Shown one piece after another: positions 40,195 through 49,412 of a stretch of 64,000 bases of DNA (the stretch's first letter is position 1; each line of letters begins with the position of its first letter). Origin of the DNA: JBEVJK01 sp963791325 (lineage in GTDB: Bacteria; Pseudomonadota; Alphaproteobacteria; Rhizobiales; Rhizobiaceae); NCBI GenBank assembly GCA_963791325.1, contig CAWBRU010000011.1:186001-250000 (forward strand). The letters are read 5' to 3'. The translations under genes and the position numbers were made by a program. The notes below the pieces were generated by a model that was not told the origin of the DNA, made no database searches, and saw nothing but the letters and a program-made list of their open reading frames with translations.

Positions 40195-40830
40195 ATGCCC
40201 GAGCACGACATCTACCGGCAGCAGACATTCGGCCAGCCGACGGGATTGGGGACTGCACCGGCGCTATTGGTCATCGACTTCGTCAACGGCTTCGTTGATC
40301 CGGCGATCTTCGGCGGCGGCAACATCGCCGCTGCGGTGGGCGCGACCGTGCCGCTCCTGGCCGCGTTCAGGAGCATCGGGCGGCCGATCGTCTTCACCCG
40401 CATCGTCTACGCCGACGACGGTTCCGACGCCGGCATCTGGTGCGAGAAGGTGCCGCGGCTGCGCAGCCTGACCGAGGCCGCGCCGGCCAGCCAAGTGGTC
40501 GACGAGCTTGCGCCCGGCACGGGCGAGCTGGTGATCCGCAAGACTCAGGCGTCGGCTTTCTTCGGCACACCGCTCGCCGGCCTGCTTGCGGTCCGCGGCG
40601 TCGATTCGGTGGTGGTCACCGGCTGCACCACCAGCGGCTGCGTGCGTGCCAGCGTCATCGACGCGATGAGCGGCAATCTGCGCGTCACCGTGGCGGCCGA
40701 CTGCGTCGGCGACCGGGCGCTCGGCCCCCACGAGGCCAACCTGTTCGACATGGGTCAGAAATACGCCGATCTGCTGAGCGGTGCCGAGATCGCCGCGGCG
40801 CTGATCGCCCGTGCCGAAGCCGCCGGCTGA
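40195..40830 (+). CDS. Isochorismatase-family amidohydrolase, N-carbamoylsarcosine amidase-like
   Basis: A 211-residue cysteine hydrolase. The catalytic triad is Asp in LLVIDFVNGFVDP (about residue 26), Lys in VIRKTQASAFFG (about 117) and Cys in VTGCTTSGCVRASVIDAM (about 146-150). The GCTTSGCVRA signature and length match N-carbamoylsarcosine amidase and maleamate amidohydrolase. The first ends the creatinine/N-methylhydantoin route, in which a HyuAB-type ATP-dependent N-methylhydantoinase makes the substrate, so the pairing with HyuA/HyuB in this block is notable. ATG 40195 follows an AGGAGA ribosome site; the frame is intact. Confidence 0.88.
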   Translation: MPEHDIYRQQTFGQPTGLGTAPALLVIDFVNGFVDPAIFGGGNIAAAVGATVPLLAAFRSIGRPIVFTRIVYADDGSDAGIWCEKVPRLRSLTEAAPASQVVDELAPGTGELVIRKTQASAFFGTPLAGLLAVRGVDSVVVTGCTTSGCVRASVIDAMSGNLRVTVAADCVGDRALGPHEANLFDMGQKYADLLSGAEIAAALIARAEAAG

Positions 40831-40897
40831 CCGTCCGGCCGCAACGAATGCCGGCGCCGGCTTTGGCATCGCCTCGGCTTTGTGCCATCCTGCCGCC

Positions 40898-42553
40898 ATG
40901 GCTTTCGACGGCGCTTTGCTTCGGCAGGGGAGCAGCTACCTCGACCTTTACCGCAGCTTTCGCTGGCAGTTGCCGGAGCGGTTCAACATCGGCACCGCGA
41001 TCGCCGATCGCTGGGCGGCGCATGCGCCGGACCGCCCGGCGCTGCTTGCCTATGCGCCCGGCCGCGGGCTGACGGCGCTCAGCTATGGCGAGCTCGCAAG
41101 CCGGTCCAACGCCTTGGCGCGGGCGTTGAGGGTCCATGGCGTACGCCGCGGCGACCGGGTGGCGCTGCTCCTGGGCCAGAGCTTCGACACGGCGATCGCC
41201 CATGCGGCAATCTATAAGCTCGGCGCCATCGCCGTGCCGCTGGCGCTGTTGTTCGGCATGGAGGCGCTCGAATATCGCCTGCAGACGGCCGGCGTGCGGG
41301 CGATCATCACCAATTCGGCCGGTCAGGCCAGGCTCGGCGGCGTGGCCGGACGGCTGCCGACCCTGGAGCTGATGGTCTCGACGGATGGCGGAGGTGGAGC
41401 ATGGGAGCTTGCGCGGCTGGTCGCCGACCATGCCGGCGCCTTCGAGGCCGAACCCACCGGTCCCGACGATCCGGCGATGATGATCTTTACCTCCGGCACC
41501 ACCGGGCCGCCGAAGGGGGCGCTGCACGGCCACCGCGTGCTGATCGGCCACCTGCCCGGCGTCGAGATGGCACATGAGTTCCTGCCGCAGCATGGCGACC
41601 GGTTCTGGACGCCGGCGGACTGGGCCTGGGCCGGCGGCCTGCTCAATGCGCTGCTGCCGGCGCTTTACCTCGGCGTTCCGGTGGTCTGCGGCCGGGCGCC
41701 GAAATTCTTGCCGGAGGAGGCGCTGACGCTGATCGAGGCGGCGGGCGTGCGCAACGCCTTTATCCCGCCCACCGCCCTCAGGATGCTGAAGACGGTGACC
41801 GATCTCGGCAGCCGCTTCCGCCTCGATCTGCGCAGCGTCAGCTCAGCCGGCGAAGCGCTGGGCCGCGAGACCTATGAGTGGGGCCGCGAGGCACTCGGCC
41901 TTACGGTCAACGATTTCTACGGCCAGACCGAATGCAACGCGGTGCTCGCCTCGTCGGCCGCGCTCGGCGTGAGCCGCGCCGGCGCGATCGGCCGGCCCGT
42001 GCCCGGCCACCGCGTCGCCATCATCGACGGCGGCGGCCGGGTGCTGCCGGCCGGCGAGGTCGGCGAGATCGCCGTCGCCAGGCCGGATCCGGTGATGTTC
42101 CTGGAATACTGGCAGAGTCCGGAGGCGACCGAGAGGAAGTTCATCGGCGACTGGATGACGACCGGCGATCAAGGGGTCGCCGACCGCGACGGCTTCGTCC
42201 AGTTCTTCGGCCGCGACGACGACGTGATCACCTCGGCCGGCTTCCGCATCGGCCCGTCCGAGGTGGAGGACTGCCTGACCGGACATCCGGCGGTAGCGCT
42301 CGCCGCGGTGGTCGGCAAGCCCGACCCGCTGCGCACCGAGATCGTCAAGGCCTTTGTGGTGCCGAAGCCGGGCGTCGAAACCTCGCCGGCGCTGGCCGAG
42401 GAGATCCGGCTGTGGGTGCGCGAACGGCTTTCCGCGCACGAATATCCGCGCGAGGTCGAGTTCGTCGAAACCATGCCGCTCACCACCAGCGGCAAGGTGA
42501 TCCGGCGCATTTTCCGCGAGCGGGCCCGGCGCGAGACCGAGGGCCGGAGCTAA
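40898..42553 (+). CDS. Acyl-CoA synthetase (AMP-forming)
   Basis: A 551-residue ANL-superfamily ligase that activates a carboxylic acid with ATP and CoA. The P-loop is MIFTSGTTGPPKGALHGHRV (about residue 195), followed by YGQTECNAVLASSA (A5 motif, about 340), MTTGDQGVADRDGFVQFFGR (A7-A8) and the catalytic Lys near the end in TTSGKVIRR. Its nearest types are the acetyl/medium-chain ACS and benzoate-CoA ligase-like groups; the acid is not predictable. ATG 40898 begins MAFDGALLRQGSSYLDLYRS. It lies 67 bases after the isochorismatase-like gene, and repeat copy C starts right at its stop. Confidence 0.9.
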   Translation: MAFDGALLRQGSSYLDLYRSFRWQLPERFNIGTAIADRWAAHAPDRPALLAYAPGRGLTALSYGELASRSNALARALRVHGVRRGDRVALLLGQSFDTAIAHAAIYKLGAIAVPLALLFGMEALEYRLQTAGVRAIITNSAGQARLGGVAGRLPTLELMVSTDGGGGAWELARLVADHAGAFEAEPTGPDDPAMMIFTSGTTGPPKGALHGHRVLIGHLPGVEMAHEFLPQHGDRFWTPADWAWAGGLLNALLPALYLGVPVVCGRAPKFLPEEALTLIEAAGVRNAFIPPTALRMLKTVTDLGSRFRLDLRSVSSAGEALGRETYEWGREALGLTVNDFYGQTECNAVLASSAALGVSRAGAIGRPVPGHRVAIIDGGGRVLPAGEVGEIAVARPDPVMFLEYWQSPEATERKFIGDWMTTGDQGVADRDGFVQFFGRDDDVITSAGFRIGPSEVEDCLTGHPAVALAAVVGKPDPLRTEIVKAFVVPKPGVETSPALAEEIRLWVRERLSAHEYPREVEFVETMPLTTSGKVIRRIFRERARRETEGRS

Positions 42554-42561
42554 GCAGGTCA

Positions 42562-42652
42562 GCGCTTCTTCGAATCGCCTGCCCGCTCTAAGTCCTTGTT
42601 TTTTCGCAAGTCCGGACGGAAAACCGTTGCCGCTTTTCCTCGAATTGCTCTA
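42562..42652 (+). repeat. Dispersed repeat copy C
   Basis: Copy of the element at 9,859: CTTCTTCGAATCGCCTGCC, CGCTCTAAGTCCTTG, TTTTTTCGCAAGTCCGGACG and CTTTTCCTCGAATTGCTCTA. Its terminal CTA is the minus-strand TAG stop of the CelD-like gene. It fills the gap between two convergent genes, where the hairpin could act as a bidirectional terminator. Confidence 0.85.
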
Positions 42653-43855
42653 ACCGCCACAGCGCATCAAGGCCTTGATCCTCCCCGCCAACGGCCGCAA
42701 TGCCTGCCGCGCCCGCGCTGCGGACGCGAGCTGGCGCGCGGCCTTGCCGACGGCCCGATTGGCCGCCGGCGACAGGCCGACGAGGAGCCCGCCGATCGGC
42801 TGCCGCTCCATCCACACCCGGTTCATCACCGGATGATCCGGCACCGCGCAGCTGTCGGCCACGCCGATGTGCGGGTCCGCCAAAAGGTGGCCGGTCACCT
42901 CGATGAGCAGCAGCGTGCCCGGCGAGAACGCGGCAAGCGCCTCGTCATAGGCGGTCTTCCAGGTGTAGGCGACGCCACCGGCGGCAAAGACGATGAGCGA
43001 GGCGATCGGCCGCCCGCCGAGGCAGAGACTGTGGATCCGGCACATGCCGGCGGCGGCGAGCCATTGTACCGCGGCACGGGCAAAGGCGGCGCGGCCGTCC
43101 TCGCTGGCCAGCGCGGAGCGCTGCCGTCCCTTCCAGCCCGACGCTTCCAAGGCCAGGAAGCCTTCCATGGCGTCGGCAACCTCTTCGGGCGTCGCAGCGA
43201 CCCGGCATGCCAGCGCGCCCTGCTCGGCGAGCCGCCGGCGCAGCCGGCGAAACTCGCGCAGATGGTGCGATCTGAGTGACCGCTTGAGATAGCTTTCCGG
43301 GGCCAGCGTGCTGGCGAGGCAGGCGCGCTCGGCCGCGGCGGTGCGGGCCAGCGGCAGGCCGAGGCTGCCGCAGACCTGGCCGATGAGGGCTGCGAACGGC
43401 CCTTCGAGCCGGAGATCGGGAAAAAGCACGACCTCGGGCAGGCCGAGTTCGGGCCGCTTCGCCTCTGCAAGGAACGCCGCCAAAGCGGCGGCCGGATCGG
43501 CTGCGGCGATCAGCGGGGTGCCCAGCGGCGCGTAGGATGTGGCCCAGCTGCGCAGCATCGGAACCCCGCAGAAGGGCGCGGCCCGCGTCAGGGTAAACGG
43601 CATCGCCAGGCGAATGACGCCGCGGTCGCGCAACACGGCAAGCCGCGGCGCGGGCCGCGACAGCCGCGGCATTGCCGCCAGCAAGAAGCGCGGGTCGAAG
43701 AAGATGTTGGGTTCAAGCGAAGCTGCGGCGAGTTCCTCCAGCCCGGCGGCCAGTTCGGGCAGCCCGGCAGCCGGTACCAGCGACAGCGTCGGCGTGGGCC
43801 GGCTGGCCTCGCCGCTCGGCTCGATGACCTTGGTTGCCGCCGCGGCGATCGCCAT
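42650..43855 (-). CDS. CelD/BcsL-type GNAT acetyltransferase
   Basis: A 401-residue protein with a C-terminal acetyltransferase-like domain of the group once called CelD, linked to cellulose and other exopolysaccharide synthesis. Features are an N-terminal part with FFDPRFLLAAMPRL, the central LRSHHLREFRRLRRRLAEQG, and the GNAT-like stretch YTWKTAYDEALAAFSPGTLL, then the conserved ending region HPVMNRVWMERQPIGGLLVG. ATG 43855 overlaps the TGA of the upstream flippase gene (TGATG), so both are one operon for surface polysaccharide. The TAG stop comes from repeat copy C. Confidence 0.82.
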   Translation of the reverse strand: MAIAAAATKVIEPSGEASRPTPTLSLVPAAGLPELAAGLEELAAASLEPNIFFDPRFLLAAMPRLSRPAPRLAVLRDRGVIRLAMPFTLTRAAPFCGVPMLRSWATSYAPLGTPLIAAADPAAALAAFLAEAKRPELGLPEVVLFPDLRLEGPFAALIGQVCGSLGLPLARTAAAERACLASTLAPESYLKRSLRSHHLREFRRLRRRLAEQGALACRVAATPEEVADAMEGFLALEASGWKGRQRSALASEDGRAAFARAAVQWLAAAGMCRIHSLCLGGRPIASLIVFAAGGVAYTWKTAYDEALAAFSPGTLLLIEVTGHLLADPHIGVADSCAVPDHPVMNRVWMERQPIGGLLVGLSPAANRAVGKAARQLASAARARQALRPLAGRIKALMRCGG

Positions 43856-45261
43856 CACGCTTCTACCTTTCCGATCCTGGCGGGGACGAACACGGCCATG
43901 ACGATGCCGAGCCGCAGCCAGACGGCAACCGACAGGCTGAGCGCCTCGAACCCCATCGACGCTGCGGTGGCGATGGCCGCGCCCCACAAGCCGAGATGGG
44001 GGATAAAAAGCATGCTCAGGCCGACGTTGAGCGCGAGCGTCGCGGCATAGAGCGCGGCGCAGAGATTGTGGTTGCCGCTCATCGTCAGCAGGCTTTCGGC
44101 CGGGCCCACCGCAGCGCGTGCCACCACGCCGGCGAGCAGCGGGAAGATCAGCGGGTAGCCTGCCGCGAAACCTGGGCCGAACAGCTCGAGCATCGGCCGC
44201 CCGACGGCGAGCACCACGGCGGCGAGCGCCACGGACGGCCAAAAGGTCCAGGCGACGGTCATGCGGGCAAAAGCGGCGAGCTGACGCGGGTCGGCATGGC
44301 TGAATTGGGCGTAGCGCTGGGCGACCCCGGCCTTGACCGCGAAGTAGACGAAATGCACCAGCGCCAGCGTCTTCACCGTGGCGAAATAAACGGCCACGTC
44401 CTCAGGCCGCAGATAGACGCCGACCATCATCACGTCGGCAGTGGTGACCAGGTAGAAGAACCCTTCGATCAGGAAGATCGGCAGCGATACCGAAAGCCAG
44501 AAGCGGAACCGGATGTCGCGCCCGCCGGCCTCGAGGCTGCGCGAAAGGCGGCGCGCCACGTCCGCGGCCTGACCGAGCGTGGTGAGCGCGGTGGCGAGCA
44601 GCGCGGCGAGCACGGCGGTGGTGGCACTGGGTTCAGCGCCGAGCGCCAGCGCCGTCGCCATGACCAGCAACAGCAGCACCGGGCGACTGATATAGCTCGG
44701 TATCAAGGCGGCAAGCGTCCACGAATGGGCGCGGGCAACCCCTTGCAGGAGATCGGAAAGTGCCATCATCGGCAGCGCGATCGCGCCGAGCAGGAGCGGC
44801 ACGGTGTAGTAAGGCGCTATGCGTCCGGCAAACAGCCAGACCAGCGCGGCGCCCAGCGCGGCGAGCGCGGTCGCCGCGGTCAGCACGAAGGCGCGGCTTG
44901 CGGCCAGCAGGCCGCGCAGCTCGGCGAAGCGGCCCTCGCCACGGAACTGCGGGATGAAGCGGATGACCGAGGTATGGAAGCCCAGGCACGACAGATTGCC
45001 GAGCAGGATCATCAGCGACCAGACGAAGACGAACACGCCATAGTCGAAATCGCCCATCCAGCGCGCCAACAGCACCTGGCTGGCAAAGGCAATCACCGCA
45101 TTGACGATGCGGATCAGGAACGCCGTCACCGACATGCGCCCGGCCAAGCCGCGCTCGTCGGTGCGCAAGATGATGGCCCGCAGCCGTGCGGTTGCGCCGG
45201 CCAAGCCGCCGCCCAGCCGCGACGGCAGCTGCCGATCCCCCGATGCGGCGGACAAACGCAC
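43855..45261 (-). CDS. Polysaccharide flippase (oligosaccharide transporter, MOP superfamily)
   Basis: A 468-residue membrane protein with about twelve to fourteen hydrophobic helices, of the Wzx-like flippase class that moves lipid-linked oligosaccharides across the inner membrane. The first helix region reads LIRIVNAVIAFASQVLLARW, followed by MGDFDYGVFVFVWSLMILLG, which is typical. GTG 45261 is chosen because an AAGGAGG ribosome site precedes it by six bases; a longer frame reaches 45291. It is co-transcribed with the CelD-like gene. No glycosyltransferases are nearby, so the polysaccharide is unknown. Confidence 0.88.
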   Translation of the reverse strand: MRLSAASGDRQLPSRLGGGLAGATARLRAIILRTDERGLAGRMSVTAFLIRIVNAVIAFASQVLLARWMGDFDYGVFVFVWSLMILLGNLSCLGFHTSVIRFIPQFRGEGRFAELRGLLAASRAFVLTAATALAALGAALVWLFAGRIAPYYTVPLLLGAIALPMMALSDLLQGVARAHSWTLAALIPSYISRPVLLLLVMATALALGAEPSATTAVLAALLATALTTLGQAADVARRLSRSLEAGGRDIRFRFWLSVSLPIFLIEGFFYLVTTADVMMVGVYLRPEDVAVYFATVKTLALVHFVYFAVKAGVAQRYAQFSHADPRQLAAFARMTVAWTFWPSVALAAVVLAVGRPMLELFGPGFAAGYPLIFPLLAGVVARAAVGPAESLLTMSGNHNLCAALYAATLALNVGLSMLFIPHLGLWGAAIATAASMGFEALSLSVAVWLRLGIVMAVFVPARIGKVEA

Positions 45262-45456
45262 CTCTGCCCTCCTTGCCCAAACCGAGCGCAAGGCTAGACG
45301 GCACCGCTTAACATCAGGTTGAGACGGAGATAGTATGCAACCGTAGAAATATATAAGGATTATGCGTCGCCTGGCGCTCTTACGGCAAGGCAGGCAGACC
45401 TTTGGAGCCTGCTGAACATATTGAACGATGATTTAAAATGTTCCGAGACGGATGGT

Positions 45457-45472
45457 GGCCGCATCAGCGGCC
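45457..45472. terminator. Palindrome downstream of secA
   Basis: GGCCGC-ATCA-GCGGCC is a perfect 6-base dyad with a 4-base loop, 8 bases past the secA stop codon on the minus strand. It is followed by an AT-richer stretch (ACATTTTAAATC) but no true U-tract, so it may be a weak terminator of secA. It is also within the 218-base region ahead of the flippase gene. Confidence 0.35.
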
Positions 45473-45479
45473 TCCCAAC

Positions 45480-48206
45480 TCAGGCGAAAGCGCCGTGGCA
45501 GTGCTTGTATTTCTTGCCGGATCCGCACGGGCAAGGCTCGTTGCGGCCGACCTTGCCCCAGCTTGCCGGGTTCTTCGGGTCACGCTGCTCGGGGGCCACC
45601 GCGACCTGGGTATCCTGGCGAACCAACAGCGCGGTCTCGCCGAAATCATCCTCACCGGTCGAGCCGTCGAGATGGTGGCCGTGCATCTCCGGCGCCTGCA
45701 GCGGCGGCGCCTCGGCCGCCTCGCGGACCAGCTCGACGCGCATCAGCTGCGCCGTCACCGCCTGGCGGAGATTGCCGAGCATGGCCTGAAACAGTTCGAA
45801 CGCCTCGCCCTTATACTCGTTGAGCGGGTCGCGCTGGGCATAGCCGCGAAAGCCGACCACCGAGCGCAGATGATCGAGGTTGACGATGTGCTCGCGCCAC
45901 AGATGGTCAAGCGTCTGCAGCACGATCGAGCGCTCGACATAGGCCATGATGTCGGGGCCGAAGCGCTCGGCCCGGTCGGCGGCGACCTTGTTCGCCTCGG
46001 CCAGCAGACGGGTGCGGATTTCTTCCTCGGCGATGCCCTCTTCCTTGGCCCAGTCCTCGATCGGCAGGTCGAGGTTCAAGGATTCGCGCACACCTTCGCG
46101 CAGCCCGGCCGAATCCCACTGCTCGGCATACAGGTTTTCCGGGATGAAGCGGGTGACCAGGTCGTCGACCACCTCCTCGCGCATTTCGGCGACCGTGTCG
46201 GACAGCCCTTCGGCATCCATCAGCTCGATGCGCTGCTCGAAGATCACCTTGCGCTGATCGTTCATGACGTCGTCATATTTCAGCAGGTTCTTACGAATGT
46301 CGAAGTTGCGGGCCTCGACCTTCTTCTGCGCCTTCTCCAACGCCTTGTTGATCCACGGGTGGATGATCGCCTCGTCCTCCTTGAGGCCGAGCTTCTGCAG
46401 CATGCCGTCCATGCGATCGGAGCCGAAGATGCGCATCAGATCGTCCTGGAGCGACAGGTAGAATTTCGAGCGGCCGGGATCCCCCTGGCGGCCCGAGCGG
46501 CCGCGCAGCTGGTTGTCGATGCGCCGGCTCTCATGGCGTTCCGTGGCGAGCACGTAGAGGCCGCCCGCGGCCAGCGCTTCCGCCTTGAGCCGGCTGATGT
46601 CCTCACGGATTGCCGCCTCCTTGGCGTCGCGCTCCGGACCGGCGGGCATGTCGGCGAGCTCCTGGGCGATGCGCATGTCGGGGTTGCCGCCGAGCTGGAT
46701 GTCGGTGCCGCGGCCGGCCATGTTTGTGGCGATGGTAATGGCGCCCGGAACCCCCGCCTGGGCGACGATGTAGGCCTCCTGCTCGTGGTAGCGCGCATTG
46801 AGAACCTGGAAGTTCTGCATGCCTTCCTGACGCAGCCGCTCCGCTAGGAGCTCCGACTTCTCGATCGAGGTGGTGCCGACCAGGATCGGCTGGCGCTTGG
46901 CGTTGGCGTCGCGGATCTCGCGCACGATCGCCTTGTATTTCTCTTCGACGGTCCGGTAGACCTCGTCGTCTTCGTCAAGGCGCATTACCGGCAGATTGGT
47001 CGGGATGTCGGAGACATCGAGCCTGTAGATGTTGCCGAACTCCTCCGCCTCGGTCAGTGCCGTGCCGGTCATGCCGGCGAGCTTGCCATACATGCGGAAG
47101 TAATTCTGGAAGGTGATGGAGGCGAGCGTCTGGTTCTCCGGCTGGATGGCGACGTGCTCCTTGGCCTCGAGCGCCTGGTGCAGCCCTTCGGAATAGCGCC
47201 GGCCGGGCATCATGCGGCCGGTGAACTCGTCGATGATGACGATCTCGCCGTTGCGGACGATATAGTCCTTGTCGCGCTGGAACAGGCGATGGGCCTTCAA
47301 CGCATTGTTGACGTGGTGGACCATCGCGACGTTCTCGACGTCGTAGAGCGAGGCGCCCTTGAGCAGGCCGGCGGCCTTGAGCATGCCTTCGAGCTTCTCG
47401 GTGCCGTCCTCGGTGAAGATCGCGGTGCGCTGCTTCTCGTCGATCTCGTAGTCCTCCGGCCTCAACTTGAGCAGGAAGGCATCGACCGTATTGTACATCT
47501 CCGAGCGGTCCTCGAGCGGACCGGAGATGATCAGCGGCGTGCGCGCTTCGTCGATCAGGATCGAGTTGACCTCGTCGACGATGGCGTAGCCGTGGCCGCG
47601 CTGGACCATCTGAGCGCGCTCATATTTCATGTTGTCGCGCAGATAGTCGAAACCGAGTTCGTTGTTGGTGGCGTAGGTGACGTCGCACAGATAGGCGGCG
47701 CGGCGCTCCTCGTCGCTCAGCCCGTGCACGATGACGCCGACGGTGAGCCCGAGGAACTTGTAGATGCGGCCCATCCACTCGGCGTCGCGGCTGGCCAGAT
47801 AGTCGTTGACGGTGACGACATGCACGCCCTTGCCGGCAAGCGCGTTCAGATAGACGGGCAAGGTGGCGACGAGCGTCTTGCCTTCGCCGGTGCGCATCTC
47901 GGCGATGTCGCCCGAGTGGAGCACCATGCCGCCGATCAGCTGGACGTCGAAGGGGCGCATGCCAAGAGCCCGCTTGGAGGCCTCGCGCACCGTCGCAAAG
48001 GCCGGGACCAGAAGGTCGTCCAAGGCGGCGCCGTTGGCGAGGTCGGCGCGGAAGGTGTCCGTGCGCGCCCTGAGCTCGTCGTCGGAGAGCGCGGCGAGCT
48101 CGTTCTCCATCGCATTGATGGCTTCAACCCGGGGGCGCATCGATTTGACGCGGCGGTCATTGGAGGATCCGAAGATTTTACGGGCGAGACCGCCGAGACT
48201 GACCAT
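45480..48206 (-). CDS. secA: Preprotein translocase ATPase SecA
   Basis: SecA drives preproteins through SecYEG using ATP. The 908-residue length fits. It shows the first nucleotide-binding domain with Walker A AEMRTGEGKTLVATLPVY (about residue 100), DEVNSILIDEARTPLIISG, the second domain with GRGTDIQLGGNPD (about residue 510) and NQLRGRSGRQGDPG, and the C-terminal zinc-binding SEC-C motif CPCGSGKKYKHCHG that contacts SecB. It starts at ATG 48206. It is divergent from the parvulin gene, an order common in Hyphomicrobiales. Confidence 0.98.
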   Translation of the reverse strand: MVSLGGLARKIFGSSNDRRVKSMRPRVEAINAMENELAALSDDELRARTDTFRADLANGAALDDLLVPAFATVREASKRALGMRPFDVQLIGGMVLHSGDIAEMRTGEGKTLVATLPVYLNALAGKGVHVVTVNDYLASRDAEWMGRIYKFLGLTVGVIVHGLSDEERRAAYLCDVTYATNNELGFDYLRDNMKYERAQMVQRGHGYAIVDEVNSILIDEARTPLIISGPLEDRSEMYNTVDAFLLKLRPEDYEIDEKQRTAIFTEDGTEKLEGMLKAAGLLKGASLYDVENVAMVHHVNNALKAHRLFQRDKDYIVRNGEIVIIDEFTGRMMPGRRYSEGLHQALEAKEHVAIQPENQTLASITFQNYFRMYGKLAGMTGTALTEAEEFGNIYRLDVSDIPTNLPVMRLDEDDEVYRTVEEKYKAIVREIRDANAKRQPILVGTTSIEKSELLAERLRQEGMQNFQVLNARYHEQEAYIVAQAGVPGAITIATNMAGRGTDIQLGGNPDMRIAQELADMPAGPERDAKEAAIREDISRLKAEALAAGGLYVLATERHESRRIDNQLRGRSGRQGDPGRSKFYLSLQDDLMRIFGSDRMDGMLQKLGLKEDEAIIHPWINKALEKAQKKVEARNFDIRKNLLKYDDVMNDQRKVIFEQRIELMDAEGLSDTVAEMREEVVDDLVTRFIPENLYAEQWDSAGLREGVRESLNLDLPIEDWAKEEGIAEEEIRTRLLAEANKVAADRAERFGPDIMAYVERSIVLQTLDHLWREHIVNLDHLRSVVGFRGYAQRDPLNEYKGEAFELFQAMLGNLRQAVTAQLMRVELVREAAEAPPLQAPEMHGHHLDGSTGEDDFGETALLVRQDTQVAVAPEQRDPKNPASWGKVGRNEPCPCGSGKKYKHCHGAFA

Positions 48207-48444
48207 CCAGTGGTCCTTTCAAAACGTGCCGACCAGGGCAGCCCATCCGGAGCTTGCCGCGTTCCAGCCGCGCGCGGGTATGACAAGAGGGCGCCCGGAA
48301 ATCATTCTGGACGCAAAGTCGAAGGACAGATAAGAGGGGCCCTTTCCGATGTCAACGCTGCCGATGGCAGGCGCCTCGGCTGAAATTTCGCCAGAATCCA
48401 CTGTTCTGGACGCTGCCCACCACTCTGACTGGAGACCTTCCCAA

Positions 48445-49323
48445 ATGGTGTTCTCGCATCCTCGCGCCGCGCTCGTCTGCTGCGGGCTGGCTCTCGCCGC
48501 GCTGGCGCCCACGGTCTTGCCGGCGGCAGCTCAGGACGACAAGGTCGTCGCTACCATCAACGGCAAGCCGATCACCGAGGCCGACCTGACATTGGCCCAG
48601 ACCGATCTCGATCCCTCCTTTGCCCGACTGCCGGCGGATCAGCGGCGCACGGCCGCCCTTTCGGCGCTGATCGAGATCCGGCTTTTGAGCGCCGAGGCCG
48701 AAGCCAAGGGAATCGACAAGCAGCCGGATTTCCAGCGCCGGATGGAGTTTCTGCGCGAGCGCGCCTTGCACAGCGCAGCCGTCGACACAGAGGTCGCGGT
48801 GAAGGTCACCGACCAGGACGTGCGCGCCCGCTATGACAAGGAAATCGCTGCCGCGCCGCCGGTCAACGAGGTGCATGCCCGTCACATCCTCGTGAAGACC
48901 AAGGAGGAGGCGCAAGACATCATCAAGCAGCTGGACGCGGGCGCCGACTTCCAGAAGCTCGCCAATGAGCACACCAGCGATCCGAGCGGCAAGACCACCG
49001 GCGGCGACCTCGGCTATTTCGGACCGGGGCAGATGGTGCCGGAATTCGACAAGGCGGCATTTGCCCTGCAGCCCGGCACCTACACCAAGGAGCCGGTGCA
49101 GAGCCAGTTCGGCTGGCATGTGATCAAGGTCGAGGACAAGCGCGTGCAGCAGCCGCCGGAGTTCGACAAGGTCAAGGACCAGTTCCGCTCGCTGGTGCTG
49201 CGCGACCGGTACTTCGCGCTGATCAAGTCGCTCAAGGATTCGGCCAAGATCGACATCGCCGATCCCGAACTGAAGACCTCGGTCGAGGCGCTGGAGAAAC
49301 AGCAGCAGCAACCTCAGCAATAG
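48445..49323 (+). CDS. Parvulin-type peptidyl-prolyl cis-trans isomerase
   Basis: A 292-residue periplasmic folding factor. A signal peptide (FSHPRAALVCCGLALAALAP) with cleavage near AAAQ is followed by a SurA/PrsA-like N-terminal helical part and a parvulin domain: HARHILVKTKEEAQDIIKQL (about residue 151), GGDLGYFGPGQMVPEFDKA (about 195) and SQFGWHVIKVEDKR (about 225). The tail is Gln/Pro-rich (QQQQPQQ). ATG 48445 is chosen over ATG 48349 because the signal peptide begins there and a GGAGA site precedes it. It is divergent from secA, which exports such proteins, across 238 bases that must carry both promoters. Confidence 0.93.
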   Translation: MVFSHPRAALVCCGLALAALAPTVLPAAAQDDKVVATINGKPITEADLTLAQTDLDPSFARLPADQRRTAALSALIEIRLLSAEAEAKGIDKQPDFQRRMEFLRERALHSAAVDTEVAVKVTDQDVRARYDKEIAAAPPVNEVHARHILVKTKEEAQDIIKQLDAGADFQKLANEHTSDPSGKTTGGDLGYFGPGQMVPEFDKAAFALQPGTYTKEPVQSQFGWHVIKVEDKRVQQPPEFDKVKDQFRSLVLRDRYFALIKSLKDSAKIDIADPELKTSVEALEKQQQQPQQ

Positions 49324-49412
49324 GACTGCCGGCGCGGGCCGATGACGGCTTGCATGCCCGGTGCCGTTCGGGCAAACCGGGCGGGTCCCGCGCAGTAGCC
49401 ATTGAGAGGCCG

